A stretch of DNA of 64,000 nucleotides, from NCBI RefSeq assembly GCF_021044585.1, contig NZ_CP087998.1:558001-622000 (forward strand), in the 5' to 3' direction. The notes under the pieces were generated by a model that did not search any database, was not told where the DNA came from, and saw only the letters and a list, made by a program, of their open reading frames with translations. Below, piece after piece: positions 1 through 7,352 of this stretch. Every line of letters starts with the position of its first letter. The first letter of the stretch is position 1. The position numbers and the translations under genes were made by a program. The stretch is from Sulfurimonas sp. HSL-3221. Its GTDB lineage: Bacteria; Campylobacterota; Campylobacteria; Campylobacterales; Sulfurimonadaceae.

Positions 1-1
1 C

Positions 2-643
2 GTCCATATGCCCGCGCAGGTCCGCATCACCGAGGCATCGGAAGATCGCCCCTATATGGGGCTGACCATTACCTTTAGCATGGAGCAGATCTTCGACGTG
101 CTCAAAGAGGTGGGGCGGTCGACAAACCCGTCGAAGGGTCCCAGAAGGGGGCTCTATTTCGGCGACATGCAGCCGCGCCTCCTCGACCCTGTTACACGGC
201 TGGTACGGCTCCTCGACACCCCCGAGGACATCCCGGTCATGGCACCCCTCATTACCAAGGAGATCCTCTATAACATCATGCGCGACGAGGGCGGCGATTT
301 TATACGGCAGTACGTGATGGACGGGAGCGCGACCCAGCGGGTTGTCAAGGCGATTACGAAGATCAAAGACGAGTTCCGCGAGGCGCTTCAGGTCAAAGAG
401 CTTGCACACCATGTCGGCATGAGCGAATCATCTCTCTACGCGAATTTCAAGAAGATCACGGGGATGAGCCCGCTGCAGTTCCAAAAGAGTCTCCGCCTCC
501 AGGAAGCGCGCCAGCTGCTGATGTCGCGGGACGTCGAAGCGGCGGAGGTCGCCTTCGAAGTGGGCTACGAAAGCCCGTCGCAGTTCAGCAGGGAATACGC
601 TAGAATGTTCGGGCTGCCGCCCAAGGCCGACACCCGTTTATAA
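2..643 (+). CDS. AraC-family transcriptional regulator, 5'-truncated by window edge
   Basis: The reading frame is open from the first bases, so the true start probably lies upstream; the first visible ATG is at 8 and gives 211 residues, short of the roughly 300 usual for this family. Residues 1-105 look like an AraC_N-type sensor domain. Residues from about 112 hold the double helix-turn-helix of AraC regulators, with the first helix pair near 128-148 (AHHVGMSESSLYANFKK) and the second near 176-196. It would be a DNA-binding activator or repressor with an unknown ligand. It stands alone; the next gene is a secreted cytochrome behind its own promoter. Confidence 0.85.
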   Translation, partial: VHMPAQVRITEASEDRPYMGLTITFSMEQIFDVLKEVGRSTNPSKGPRRGLYFGDMQPRLLDPVTRLVRLLDTPEDIPVMAPLITKEILYNIMRDEGGDFIRQYVMDGSATQRVVKAITKIKDEFREALQVKELAHHVGMSESSLYANFKKITGMSPLQFQKSLRLQEARQLLMSRDVEAAEVAFEVGYESPSQFSREYARMFGLPPKADTRL

Positions 644-681
644 AATCCCCCCTTTTTTCGTCTAAAAACGTAAAGTTGAAC

Positions 682-710
682 TTGACAAAAAAGAAAAAAT
701 TATAATAACT
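682..710 (+). promoter_or_regulatory. Candidate sigma70-type promoter for the multihaem cytochrome
   Basis: TTGACA at 682-687 is followed by an A-rich tract and TATAAT at 701-706. The 13-nt spacing is short, but ATAACT at 705-710 would give 17. It lies in the 120-bp AT-rich gap between the AraC gene and the cytochrome. Assignment is by consensus only. Confidence 0.4.
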
Positions 711-763
711 CTGTGATATTTCTCCGGTAGAATCGTTTAAAATTTTCGTCGGAGTGATAAAAA

Positions 764-3118
764 ATGTTTCGAATGATGACCGCTGCACTCCTGCTCGGCA
801 CGGCGGCGCTGGCCTACAACGCCCAGCCCCCCTTTGCGCAGGACAGACTGATACCGACCACGATCGAACAACAGGGCAAAAAAGTTGATGCGTTCAACCC
901 CTTCAACAAATACAACGTCTTCATCAACTACGAGCTCGGTATGCACTGCGCCGGGTTCGACGAGAGCTACTGCTGCATCATCCCGCCCTACAACAGCATC
1001 CAGGCGCAGGGGGTCATCACCGGCAAGGACGGCAAGTCTCCCTATTTTATCCGCAAGGACAACGAGATCCAGCTCTACTATTACGTGGATGACAACAGCT
1101 ACTCCGAGGGGAACAAGATGCGCTACTGGGGCGTCAAGAAGGACGTCAACGGCAACGGCCGCACCGACGACAACAACGACAACCTCCCCAACTACGTCTG
1201 GAAGCACCTCTACATCTACGAGGACAGCCTGGGGACGATTCCCAAGGGCGCGACCAAGGCGGACCGCAAGTATCTCGGCCTCGATATGCCCATCAAGACC
1301 GACCACGGCCCGACGAACAAGCCGCTGTACGGCGGCTACCTCGACTTTGCCGACGAGCACGGCGACAACGTTGTCATGACCGAGACCCTCATTCCCGAGC
1401 TGCAGGACGTGAAACTGAAGCTCAGCGCCGAGTACACCTGGGACGCGCTGGGGCTGCCGCTGACGGCCTTTACGGACACGGAGCGCAAGGGGACCATCCG
1501 CGGCGTCGACGACCGCACCTTCCAGCCCTACCAGGTCTCCAAAGTGCGCGTCCACGACAAGCACGGCAAAGCGATCCTGGACGACGAAAAAAGGATCTAC
1601 GAGTTTATGGGTACCAACCCCATCGACATTCCCAACTGCCAGGTCTGCCACTCCCGCCAGGGTGTTGCCGCCGTCAAGTCCCGCGAAGAGGGGGTATGGC
1701 AGAGCGACACCGAGTACGACTACTGGATCGGCTACCACCCCGACGTGACCGAGTACATGGCACGGCTCGCCGAGGGGCTCATCAACATCCTCGCCCTGCA
1801 CGACAAGCACCACGGCACCGATTTTCTGCGCGACTTCAAGACCGACACGCCGAACTTCCGCCTGGGGACGGTCAGCTCCGTCAACTGTACGGACTGCCAC
1901 GGTGACAACATCTCCGGCAACCTCAAGACGCCGCGTGACGGGGTCACGAGCTACAAAGTCATGAAGGCGAAACCGCTGGCCGAAGCGGTCCACGGGTTCC
2001 ACATGAAAGCGGCCCCGGTGCCCGACGGCGCCGACCGCCCGGCGAACTGCCAGGTCTGCCACCCGACCCACGGGCAGGACAAGAGCATGAACGATGCCGA
2101 TATGCTCTTCCGCCTCACCGACGCCTACGGCCGCAACATGGTCAAGAACAAAGACCTCCGCATCGCCGGGGGCGGCTGCTACAACGGCCGCGACGCCCAC
2201 ACGAACCCCGACGTTAAACCGCCCTTTTTCCTCAACAGCGTCGGCCGCTACTATCTTGAAGAGGTCAGTATGAAGGACGAAAAGGGCAAGAAGGTCGAGA
2301 AGATGCGCGGGCTTTACTGTACGCACTGCCACAACACGCTGTCGCAGGAGCTCTACGCCTATGACGCCATCAAGGACCCCAAGTACCAGTCCGGTAAGAC
2401 CCTGCGCAACCGCGACCTCAAAACGGTCGTCTCCGCCCTCGCCGGCGGCAGCATGAAGAAGTTCGCCGCGATGGCGGACCCGAAAGTCGCGGAGACGGAG
2501 GCCTACTACACCGAGCATGAGGGCGCGGTGCTCTCCACGGTGAAGGGGACGAAAAAAGACGGCACTCCTATTCTCGGCGAGTGGGATGACCCGAAAGGTA
2601 AAGCGGTCGGCTACGACGCCGTGAGCGGCGGTTCCGACTGGTGGCTGGCGTCGGGCGAGCCGCACTGCGCCGACTGCCACGCGGCGCCCTTTGTCGAGGA
2701 CGAGGGCGGGGACTACTTCCCGATGGACCAGAACAAAAAGTACGCCCTCTACCGCCACTCGAAAGGGCACGGCAAGCTCTCCTGCCAGAGCTGCCACGAG
2801 TCGACGCACGGCCTCTACCCGACCCGCTTCGACGGCACGCGCAGCATCGACCAGACGACCCACGACCAGGCCATGCAGTACAGCCCCGACGGCGAGTACG
2901 CCGGCCCGGTCACCTGCAGCGCCTGCCATACGGTCAACAAAGAGGGCGTCCCGACGTCCCTGGCGGGCACGGAGTACGAGCATGACTACTGGGCATCGGT
3001 CACCCTGATGCACTTCATGCGCCAGAAGAACTTCGACATGCTTCTGCCGATAGACGAACTGCTGGAGCGCTACCCCTACAAACGCTCGAAGCAGATCGTC
3101 GAGGAGAGCTGGAAGTGA
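764..3118 (+). CDS. Secreted seven-haem c-type cytochrome
   Basis: This 784-residue protein starts with a short hydrophobic signal peptide (residues 1-17), so it should act in the periplasm or at the cell surface. Seven CxxCH haem-binding motifs are visible, near residues 292, 375, 429, 519, 635, 674 and 718. The first 290 residues lack CxxCH but contain a cysteine cluster (GMHCAGFDESYCC), so the protein seems to pair a haem-free N-terminal domain with a multihaem C-terminal part. The start has a GGAG-type ribosome site. Multihaem cytochromes of this size carry electrons in anaerobic respiration or sulfur/nitrogen metabolism; the substrate cannot be read from the sequence. No redox partner is encoded next to it. 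Confidence 0.85.
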   Translation: MFRMMTAALLLGTAALAYNAQPPFAQDRLIPTTIEQQGKKVDAFNPFNKYNVFINYELGMHCAGFDESYCCIIPPYNSIQAQGVITGKDGKSPYFIRKDNEIQLYYYVDDNSYSEGNKMRYWGVKKDVNGNGRTDDNNDNLPNYVWKHLYIYEDSLGTIPKGATKADRKYLGLDMPIKTDHGPTNKPLYGGYLDFADEHGDNVVMTETLIPELQDVKLKLSAEYTWDALGLPLTAFTDTERKGTIRGVDDRTFQPYQVSKVRVHDKHGKAILDDEKRIYEFMGTNPIDIPNCQVCHSRQGVAAVKSREEGVWQSDTEYDYWIGYHPDVTEYMARLAEGLINILALHDKHHGTDFLRDFKTDTPNFRLGTVSSVNCTDCHGDNISGNLKTPRDGVTSYKVMKAKPLAEAVHGFHMKAAPVPDGADRPANCQVCHPTHGQDKSMNDADMLFRLTDAYGRNMVKNKDLRIAGGGCYNGRDAHTNPDVKPPFFLNSVGRYYLEEVSMKDEKGKKVEKMRGLYCTHCHNTLSQELYAYDAIKDPKYQSGKTLRNRDLKTVVSALAGGSMKKFAAMADPKVAETEAYYTEHEGAVLSTVKGTKKDGTPILGEWDDPKGKAVGYDAVSGGSDWWLASGEPHCADCHAAPFVEDEGGDYFPMDQNKKYALYRHSKGHGKLSCQSCHESTHGLYPTRFDGTRSIDQTTHDQAMQYSPDGEYAGPVTCSACHTVNKEGVPTSLAGTEYEHDYWASVTLMHFMRQKNFDMLLPIDELLERYPYKRSKQIVEESWK

Positions 3119-3121
3119 TTG

Positions 3122-3139
3122 CCAGGGCTAAGGCCCTGG
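3122..3139 (+). terminator. GC-rich hairpin after the cytochrome gene
   Basis: CCAGGGC and GCCCTGG form a perfect 7-bp stem around a 4-nt loop, starting four bases after the stop codon. No clear T-run follows, so it may be a weak terminator or an mRNA 3'-end stabiliser. Confidence 0.5.
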
Positions 3140-3148
3140 GGAATGTTC

Positions 3149-3170
3149 ACATTACATGTACGTGTAATGT
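3149..3170. repeat. 8-bp inverted repeat at the array edge
   Basis: ACATTACA and TGTAATGT are perfectly complementary around a 6-nt centre. The element overlaps the left boundary of the cassette-like array, where the minus-strand sequence would have its terminal recombination core. Confidence 0.5.
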
Positions 3171-3232
3171 TTGAAATGAGCAATCAAAAAGTTGTCTGCG
3201 GATTTTTGATTGGTCTACAGTGATTTGATAGG
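3169..3232 (-). repeat. attC-like element A (after the last cassette)
   Basis: On the minus strand it runs from AAATCACTG through the 9-bp stem AATCAAAAA/TTTTTGATT to TGCTCATTTCAAAC, followed by ATTACAC in place of the GTTA core. It follows the stop codon of the 77-residue gene by about 15 bases. Confidence 0.55.
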
Positions 3233-3246
3233 AAAGACCCCTTGAA

Positions 3247-3480
3247 TCAAGATCTGCATTCTTTTAAATAGTTGATACATTTTTTATTGGTGCAGGTAAT
3301 GACTTTATTCTCTATATTTTCAACATCTTTGTACCAGAATAGAGCCATGATGGTGAGAAAGATATTGTGAAACCAGATCATTAGAATAAACCACATTTCG
3401 TACCACCACTTGTCTTTGGGGCACTTGATTTTTTTCAATGGTTTGTTACACTTGGTACATAAGCCATATTCATTGTTCAT
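3247..3480 (-). CDS. Small zinc-ribbon-like membrane protein (cassette 4)
   Basis: A 77-residue protein with no family I recognise. A CxxC pair at residues 8-11, followed by another Cys near 20, and a C-terminal pair (CTNKKC) could bind zinc. Between them lies one hydrophobic segment of about 20 residues (roughly 28-48), suggesting a membrane anchor. The start ATG sits 11 bases after a GTTAGGA core, and AGGAAG serves as ribosome site. Composition is much more AT-rich than the flanking backbone genes. Confidence 0.65.
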   Translation of the reverse strand: MNNEYGLCTKCNKPLKKIKCPKDKWWYEMWFILMIWFHNIFLTIMALFWYKDVENIENKVITCTNKKCINYLKECRS

Positions 3481-3490
3481 GATTTCTTCC

Positions 3491-3546
3491 TAACGTTAAA
3501 ATAGGCAATCAAAAAGGTGCCTGGTGTTTCCTCTGATTTGTTGCAT
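3491..3546 (-). repeat. attC-like element B (short variant)
   Basis: On the minus strand it runs from ATGCAACAAATCAGAGG to TTTTTGATTGCCTATTTTAAC and ends in a GTTAGGA core. It lacks part of the 5' arm of the palindrome present in A, C and D, so it is the shortest copy. It begins directly after the stop of the upstream cassette gene. Confidence 0.55.
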
Positions 3547-3547
3547 A

Positions 3548-4048
3548 TCATTGCTTCTTCGGTATGACACGCTTGTCATGAAAAGCTTGTTTGATTTGAA
3601 ACGAGACTTCAGGCAATCCATTAAGGGTGACGCCTTCGATCACAGGGCATTCCATGATGATCGACTCCCAATCTTTTGGCTTGATACCCTTTACCAGGTC
3701 GTGGCATTCTGCGATGATCTCGCCACGCTTGTTAAAGGCTTCTACTTCAACCCATGCAGACCTCCAAATATCAACGCCATTGTTGGAAACAATACCTGTG
3801 ACCTGAATCGTATGATTGTCAAGCAGTTTCGCTCTCTCAAGGTTGAAGTTTAATCCCATGTATGGTTCGTATTCTTTGGAACCGTCTAAAATAGTTTCAA
3901 ACCCTTCAACGTAGAACATATCTCTTACGAGTTTCAGGTGTGCTTCCCGCTCTTTCATCGTTATTTGAATATAAATCCAATCGGCTACTGAAATGCCTAC
4001 GCCAAGGAGAAAACCGATGCCGATATATTTAGTAATAGTTTTTAGCAA
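3548..4048 (-). CDS. Membrane-anchored hypothetical protein (cassette 3)
   Basis: I place the start at the TTG at 4046-4048. It follows a GTTATAC core by about 14 bases and is preceded by AGGACA, giving 166 residues. A longer ATG-initiated version would read through the attC-like repeat and is less likely. The protein has one N-terminal transmembrane helix (about residues 4-24) and a soluble domain exported or facing inward. The middle part (TIQVTGIVSNNG, WVEVEAFNKRGE) resembles beta-sandwich FxLYD-type domains that follow lipoprotein or membrane anchors. Function unknown. Confidence 0.65.
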   Translation of the reverse strand: MLKTITKYIGIGFLLGVGISVADWIYIQITMKEREAHLKLVRDMFYVEGFETILDGSKEYEPYMGLNFNLERAKLLDNHTIQVTGIVSNNGVDIWRSAWVEVEAFNKRGEIIAECHDLVKGIKPKDWESIIMECPVIEGVTLNGLPEVSFQIKQAFHDKRVIPKKQ

Positions 4049-4061
4049 ATCTGTCCTTTGT

Positions 4062-4127
4062 ATAACGATGAAATGAGCAATGAAAAAACGCACGCCGGTT
4101 TTGGATTGGATTTTGATGATTTGTCAG
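4062..4127 (-). repeat. attC-like element C
   Basis: On the minus strand it runs from CTGACAAATCATC through an imperfect palindrome (AATCCAAAAC with GTTTTTTCATT) to TGCTCATTTCATC and ends in a GTTATAC core. It begins directly after the stop codon of the secreted 298-residue cassette protein. Confidence 0.55.
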
Positions 4128-4132
4128 ATGAT

Positions 4133-5029
4133 TCAATGATAACCCCACAAGTATTCTGACTTGTTCTGAAATGCATTGTATATGAGGATGTAACCATCTT
4201 CATTATAACTGTTGTGCCAAAATAAGAGTTCGGATTGACCGTCACCATCATAGTCACCGGCATCCACTAATGTCATCTCTCTGCCTATGTACTCGACGTT
4301 CTCTCCTTCTAGCAAGAACCAGTTATTCGACCACTCTGGCGGTAAGAGTCCATCACAACCAAACTTTTTGTCATTCAATCCTGCAGATACAATCTTTTGA
4401 CCAATCGAAGAGGTATAGGCGCTATAGATTACGATGTCGTCAGACGTAAAGCTGTAAGGTTCGGGCTCATTAACATAAGGGCCGTCTGGGCAGCGATACG
4501 CATTTAGTTTTCCAATGACCAATTTCAGTGGAACGTATAAGCGCTTTTTCATTGTATCATCCACTGCGAATGGCTTCCAATGCTCAGGATCATTGAAATT
4601 GGGCTCTGAAACAAGTACTAATGGCCGGTTGTTCGGTACTTTCACCCAACCACCAAACTTTTTTGAAACATTTTTGATTTGCGGTGTCTTCTGTCCGGCA
4701 CTAACGCTAAAGAATTTATCGCGGGCATAGAACCATGAGTTAATAAATTTCTTTTTGGGATCGGGATCTTCGATCTTTAATTCACCTAACTTTTGACCAT
4801 TAAATGCGACTATCCATTTCATCAACTGTAAGTTGGGCACTGAAGTATTGTATTCACGATAATATCTATCTGCAAAGGAAAGCCACTTCCCTTCTTTTTT
4901 CACGAATAATACTTTGGAGGAAGTTCCTGTTTGGTTCTGAGGTTCATCTAAAATCCCAATGTAAATTGGCTTGGCATAGACGTGTGTTGTAAGTGTCACT
5001 AATAGAAGGGCTCGTGCTACGAATCTCAT
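4133..5029 (-). CDS. Secreted hypothetical protein with calcium-loop-like motif (cassette 2)
   Basis: A 298-residue protein with a clear signal peptide (residues 1-19, ending in VYA). Near the C-terminus is DAGDYDGDGQSELLFW, an acidic DxDGDG loop typical of FG-GAP or EF-hand-like calcium sites. No enzyme signature is visible. The start follows a GTAAGAC core by about 18 bases, with AGGAAA as ribosome site. It is the largest gene of the cassette-like array and is AT-rich. A structural or secreted binding role is possible but not shown. Confidence 0.7.
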   Translation of the reverse strand: MRFVARALLLVTLTTHVYAKPIYIGILDEPQNQTGTSSKVLFVKKEGKWLSFADRYYREYNTSVPNLQLMKWIVAFNGQKLGELKIEDPDPKKKFINSWFYARDKFFSVSAGQKTPQIKNVSKKFGGWVKVPNNRPLVLVSEPNFNDPEHWKPFAVDDTMKKRLYVPLKLVIGKLNAYRCPDGPYVNEPEPYSFTSDDIVIYSAYTSSIGQKIVSAGLNDKKFGCDGLLPPEWSNNWFLLEGENVEYIGREMTLVDAGDYDGDGQSELLFWHNSYNEDGYILIYNAFQNKSEYLWGYH

Positions 5030-5044
5030 GAAAGTTTCCTGATC

Positions 5045-5117
5045 GTCTTACGTTTAAAATGAGCAATCAAAAAGCCCCCTCGGGTTTTTGATTAGTCCCA
5101 TCTGATTTGTTTGGCCA
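5045..5117 (-). repeat. attC-like element D
   Basis: On the minus strand it runs from GCCAAACAAATCAG through a long hairpin (AATCAAAAACCC with GGGCTTTTTGATT, one bulge) to TGCTCATTTTAAAC and ends in a GTAAGAC core. It overlaps the last codons of the upstream cassette gene, which ends inside the palindrome. It is the most complete of the four copies. Confidence 0.6.
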
Positions 5118-5498
5118 CAATGATGTTGCAGTTAAACCGCCAAAATACCAAGCTATGCCCAAGGGTGATAAAAAAACAAATATCGTATCCATCATAGTGT
5201 CATCGACTTGTGGGTCGTGGAATATGAGCGCCAGTAAAAATGTAACTGAAACGGTAACAACCAAAGGTGACACAAATTGACCAAGATGCTTTCGTGATGA
5301 AAGCATAGTTGGGTACATAATTCCACAAGTAATCAAAATATATAGAATCAGTAATGGAATTCCTAACATTGTCATTGCTAAACGTGAAGCATCGTCATCT
5401 AAACAAGGATTAATTGTGCAAGTCAAATTATCAATCCCGAAGAATATGACCAGTGTAAGTAATAAAGAAAATGTGATAGCAAATAGTTTTGATTTCAT
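5067..5498 (-). CDS. Four-helix hypothetical membrane protein (cassette 1)
   Basis: A 143-residue protein with about four hydrophobic segments (near residues 5-22, 42-65, 77-95 and 103-125) and no recognised family. The C-terminal dozen residues are encoded within attC-like element D. The ATG follows a GTTAGGGC core (5512-5519 on the plus strand as GCCCTAAC) by about 14 bases, with AGGACA as ribosome site. This would be the first cassette of the array in transcription order. Confidence 0.65.
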   Translation of the reverse strand: MKSKLFAITFSLLLTLVIFFGIDNLTCTINPCLDDDASRLAMTMLGIPLLILYILITCGIMYPTMLSSRKHLGQFVSPLVVTVSVTFLLALIFHDPQVDDTMMDTIFVFLSPLGIAWYFGGLTATSLWPNKSDGTNQKPEGAF

Positions 5499-5656
5499 AG
5501 TTTGTCCTGTTGCCCTAACAAGTTGTTTATTATCACAACGTACCTATCTGTGAGATTCTTGATAGACATCAATAATAAAAACAAAATAGCACGCTTTTAT
5601 ATATTTTACTGTGAAAGAGTTAAAATGATTGTTGCTTCTATATGCTTTTGATTTCC

Positions 5657-5685
5657 CTGACTGGAAATGATCTCCCGTGTATAAT
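5657..5685 (+). promoter_or_regulatory. Promoter for magIII
   Basis: CTGACT at 5657-5662 and TATAAT at 5680-5685 are separated by 17 bp, and the gene starts 29 bp downstream. Sequence match only. Confidence 0.6.
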
Positions 5686-5714
5686 GCGTTAATTGCCAAA
5701 ACAGGGAGAAACGA

Positions 5715-6368
5715 ATGGTGGAACTGCCCGATGCCAATGCCCTTTACAGCGCCCTGGAGGCGCTGAACCTGCTCGAAGGGAAACCGCCGATGTGGTGGCC
5801 GGAGTACGGCACTTTTTCCGTCGTCGTGGGGGCGGTGCTGACGCAGAACAGCCAGTGGACGCGGGTGGAGCAGTCGCTGGCCAATCTGGAAGCGGCGGGG
5901 GTACTCAATGCCGAAGCGATTGCGAATACAGACCTTGACACGCTGATGGAGCTGATCCGCCCCAGCGGGCTTTTCAAGAACAAGGCGAAGGTGCTGCAGG
6001 CCCTCTCGGCGGCGCTGCTGGAATCGTACGGCGGCTTTGAGACCTTCCGCGATGAGGTCAGCCGGGAGTGGCTGCTGGATCGGAAGGGAATAGGCCCCGA
6101 GACGGCGGACTCCATCCTCTGCTACGCCTGCGGGCGCGACGCGATGGTCGTGGACGCCTACACATCCAGGCTGCTTCGGGCCTTCGGGTTTGAGCACGAG
6201 AGCTACGACGCGCTGCAGGCGTGGTGCGTTGAAGGGATTGCGGGGCGTTTCGAGTCGCAGGAGCTGCCCATGATCTATGCTCTTTTTCACGGGATGATCG
6301 TCGAGTACGTCAAACGGTACAAAAAGGGGAGAGAGGTGGACGTGGGGGCGCTAGCGCCCCTGCTGTGA
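5715..6368 (+). CDS. magIII: 3-methyladenine DNA glycosylase MagIII
   Basis: This 217-residue protein removes alkylated bases such as 3-methyladenine to start base-excision repair. It has the helix-hairpin-helix/GPD fold: LTQNSQW near 42-48, the hairpin KGIGPETAD at 124-132 and the catalytic aspartate D147 in VVDAYT. Only one Cys remains after residue 150, so the C-terminal iron-sulfur loop of endonuclease III is absent, as in the Helicobacter MagIII type. The 3' end overlaps the convergent small membrane-protein gene by 18 bp. Confidence 0.88.
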   Translation: MVELPDANALYSALEALNLLEGKPPMWWPEYGTFSVVVGAVLTQNSQWTRVEQSLANLEAAGVLNAEAIANTDLDTLMELIRPSGLFKNKAKVLQALSAALLESYGGFETFRDEVSREWLLDRKGIGPETADSILCYACGRDAMVVDAYTSRLLRAFGFEHESYDALQAWCVEGIAGRFESQELPMIYALFHGMIVEYVKRYKKGREVDVGALAPLL

Positions 6369-6641
6369 ACCGCCTAGTGATTTTTCGATCTGCTGCTGGT
6401 GGAGCTGATGCGGGGTAAGCCGCGCGGAGGGGGAGAAGAGCAGGGCGTAGGCGAGCATCAGCAGCGGAACGCCGATGCCGATGACCCCCGCCAGCCACAT
6501 CTGCCCTTTGTGGGGCGGTTTCGGCGGTCCCTTCTCCCCGGCGCGGATGAGCAGGTACATCACGGCGATCGCGATCAGCGTGGCGAAGAAGACGGTGACG
6601 AAGACGACCATAGCGGCCCTGGTAACGGGATCATCCAACAT
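6351..6641 (-). CDS. Two-helix hypothetical membrane protein
   Basis: A 96-residue protein with hydrophobic segments at about 10-32 and 48-68, separated by a Pro/Lys-rich loop (GEKGPPKPPHKG). The C-terminal tail is polar and Gln-rich. No family is recognised. It converges on magIII with an 18-bp overlap and is divergent from the next membrane-protein gene. Confidence 0.6.
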   Translation of the reverse strand: MLDDPVTRAAMVVFVTVFFATLIAIAVMYLLIRAGEKGPPKPPHKGQMWLAGVIGIGVPLLMLAYALLFSPSARLTPHQLHQQQIEKSLGGSQQGR

Positions 6642-6743
6642 TCTATAACTTTAGCCCAATCGCAAAGCGTTTGTCAAAGGGAATGAAGCGAACCGGGGCC
6701 GGAAATGCGCTATGATAGTGCAAAATCTGCCAAGGTCGGATGC

Positions 6744-7316
6744 ATGGCGAACCACAAAAGCTACCTCGGACGCTACGAGCGTGATGCGCAGGGGCGGTAT
6801 ATCATCGATGTGGCGGCACAGCGTCCGGAGGCGCTCTATGACGACTTCGATAGGTACGCCGACTACCTGCGCCGGGACCTGGACCAGGATCTGACGGATT
6901 ACCTCACCTCGTGCGCCAGGGAATTGCCGCGACAGACGCCGTTGGTCATAAGGTTTACCTTCCCCGAGGAGCAGGCAGAGGAGAAGTATGCCCGCATCCG
7001 CCGGAGCATCGGCACGTTTTTTCAGTACATGGCCGAGCTGGAGCGGGAGACGACGGCGGAGATGCTGCGCAAGGCGGGGCTGCTTTTTGCCGTCGGCGTG
7101 GCCATCATGTTCCTGGCCGTCTGGGTACGGCAGTGGATAGGCGAGAGCCCCTCCGTCGTCGGGGAGGTCTTCGCCGAAGGGCTGACCGTGGCAGCCTGGG
7201 TGTCGCTCTGGGAAGGGGTGGCCCTCGTGCTGCTGGAGTGGCGTCCGCACCGTACACGGGTGCGGCGCTACGAGCGGCTGGAGGCGGCAGAGGTCCAGTT
7301 CCGCAGCAAGGCATAA
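6744..7316 (+). CDS. Hypothetical protein with two C-terminal transmembrane helices
   Basis: I take the ATG at 6744 (190 residues) rather than the in-frame ATG at 6705, because the conserved-looking sequence begins with MANHKSYLGRYER and an AAGG-type site precedes it. The first 110 residues are soluble and charged. Two hydrophobic segments follow, around 112-130 and 140-165, then a basic tail. No known family is recognised. It lies upstream of the AGCS symporter with a 36-bp gap, so the two may be cotranscribed. Confidence 0.65.
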   Translation: MANHKSYLGRYERDAQGRYIIDVAAQRPEALYDDFDRYADYLRRDLDQDLTDYLTSCARELPRQTPLVIRFTFPEEQAEEKYARIRRSIGTFFQYMAELERETTAEMLRKAGLLFAVGVAIMFLAVWVRQWIGESPSVVGEVFAEGLTVAAWVSLWEGVALVLLEWRPHRTRVRRYERLEAAEVQFRSKA

Positions 7317-7352
7317 ATGTGAGACGATTTCAAGGTGTAATCAGGAGGTTTG

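Larger units (their letters stand above)
3169..5519 (-). mobile_element. Integron-cassette-like array without integrase (CALIN-like)
   Basis: Four AT-rich genes lie on the same strand in an otherwise GC-rich region. After each gene, on the minus strand, comes a related 55-73 bp element: it starts with AAATCA, contains an imperfect palindrome usually built on AATCAAAAA/TTTTTGATT, ends with TTGATTGCTCATTTnAAAC or a close variant, and is followed by a GTTA-like core. Each next gene starts 12-24 nt after that core with an AGGA-type ribosome site inside the short leader. This gene-plus-palindrome layout is that of integron gene cassettes with attC sites. No integron integrase is found in the window. 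The attC identity is inferred; the repeats are directly visible. Confidence 0.6.

Noticed and set aside
737-3013. 758-codon open frame on the minus strand opposite the cytochrome
   Set aside because: It mirrors the GC-rich codons of the cytochrome, has a Val/Ala/Arg/Asp-biased composition without domains, and the plus strand has seven CxxCH motifs and a signal peptide.
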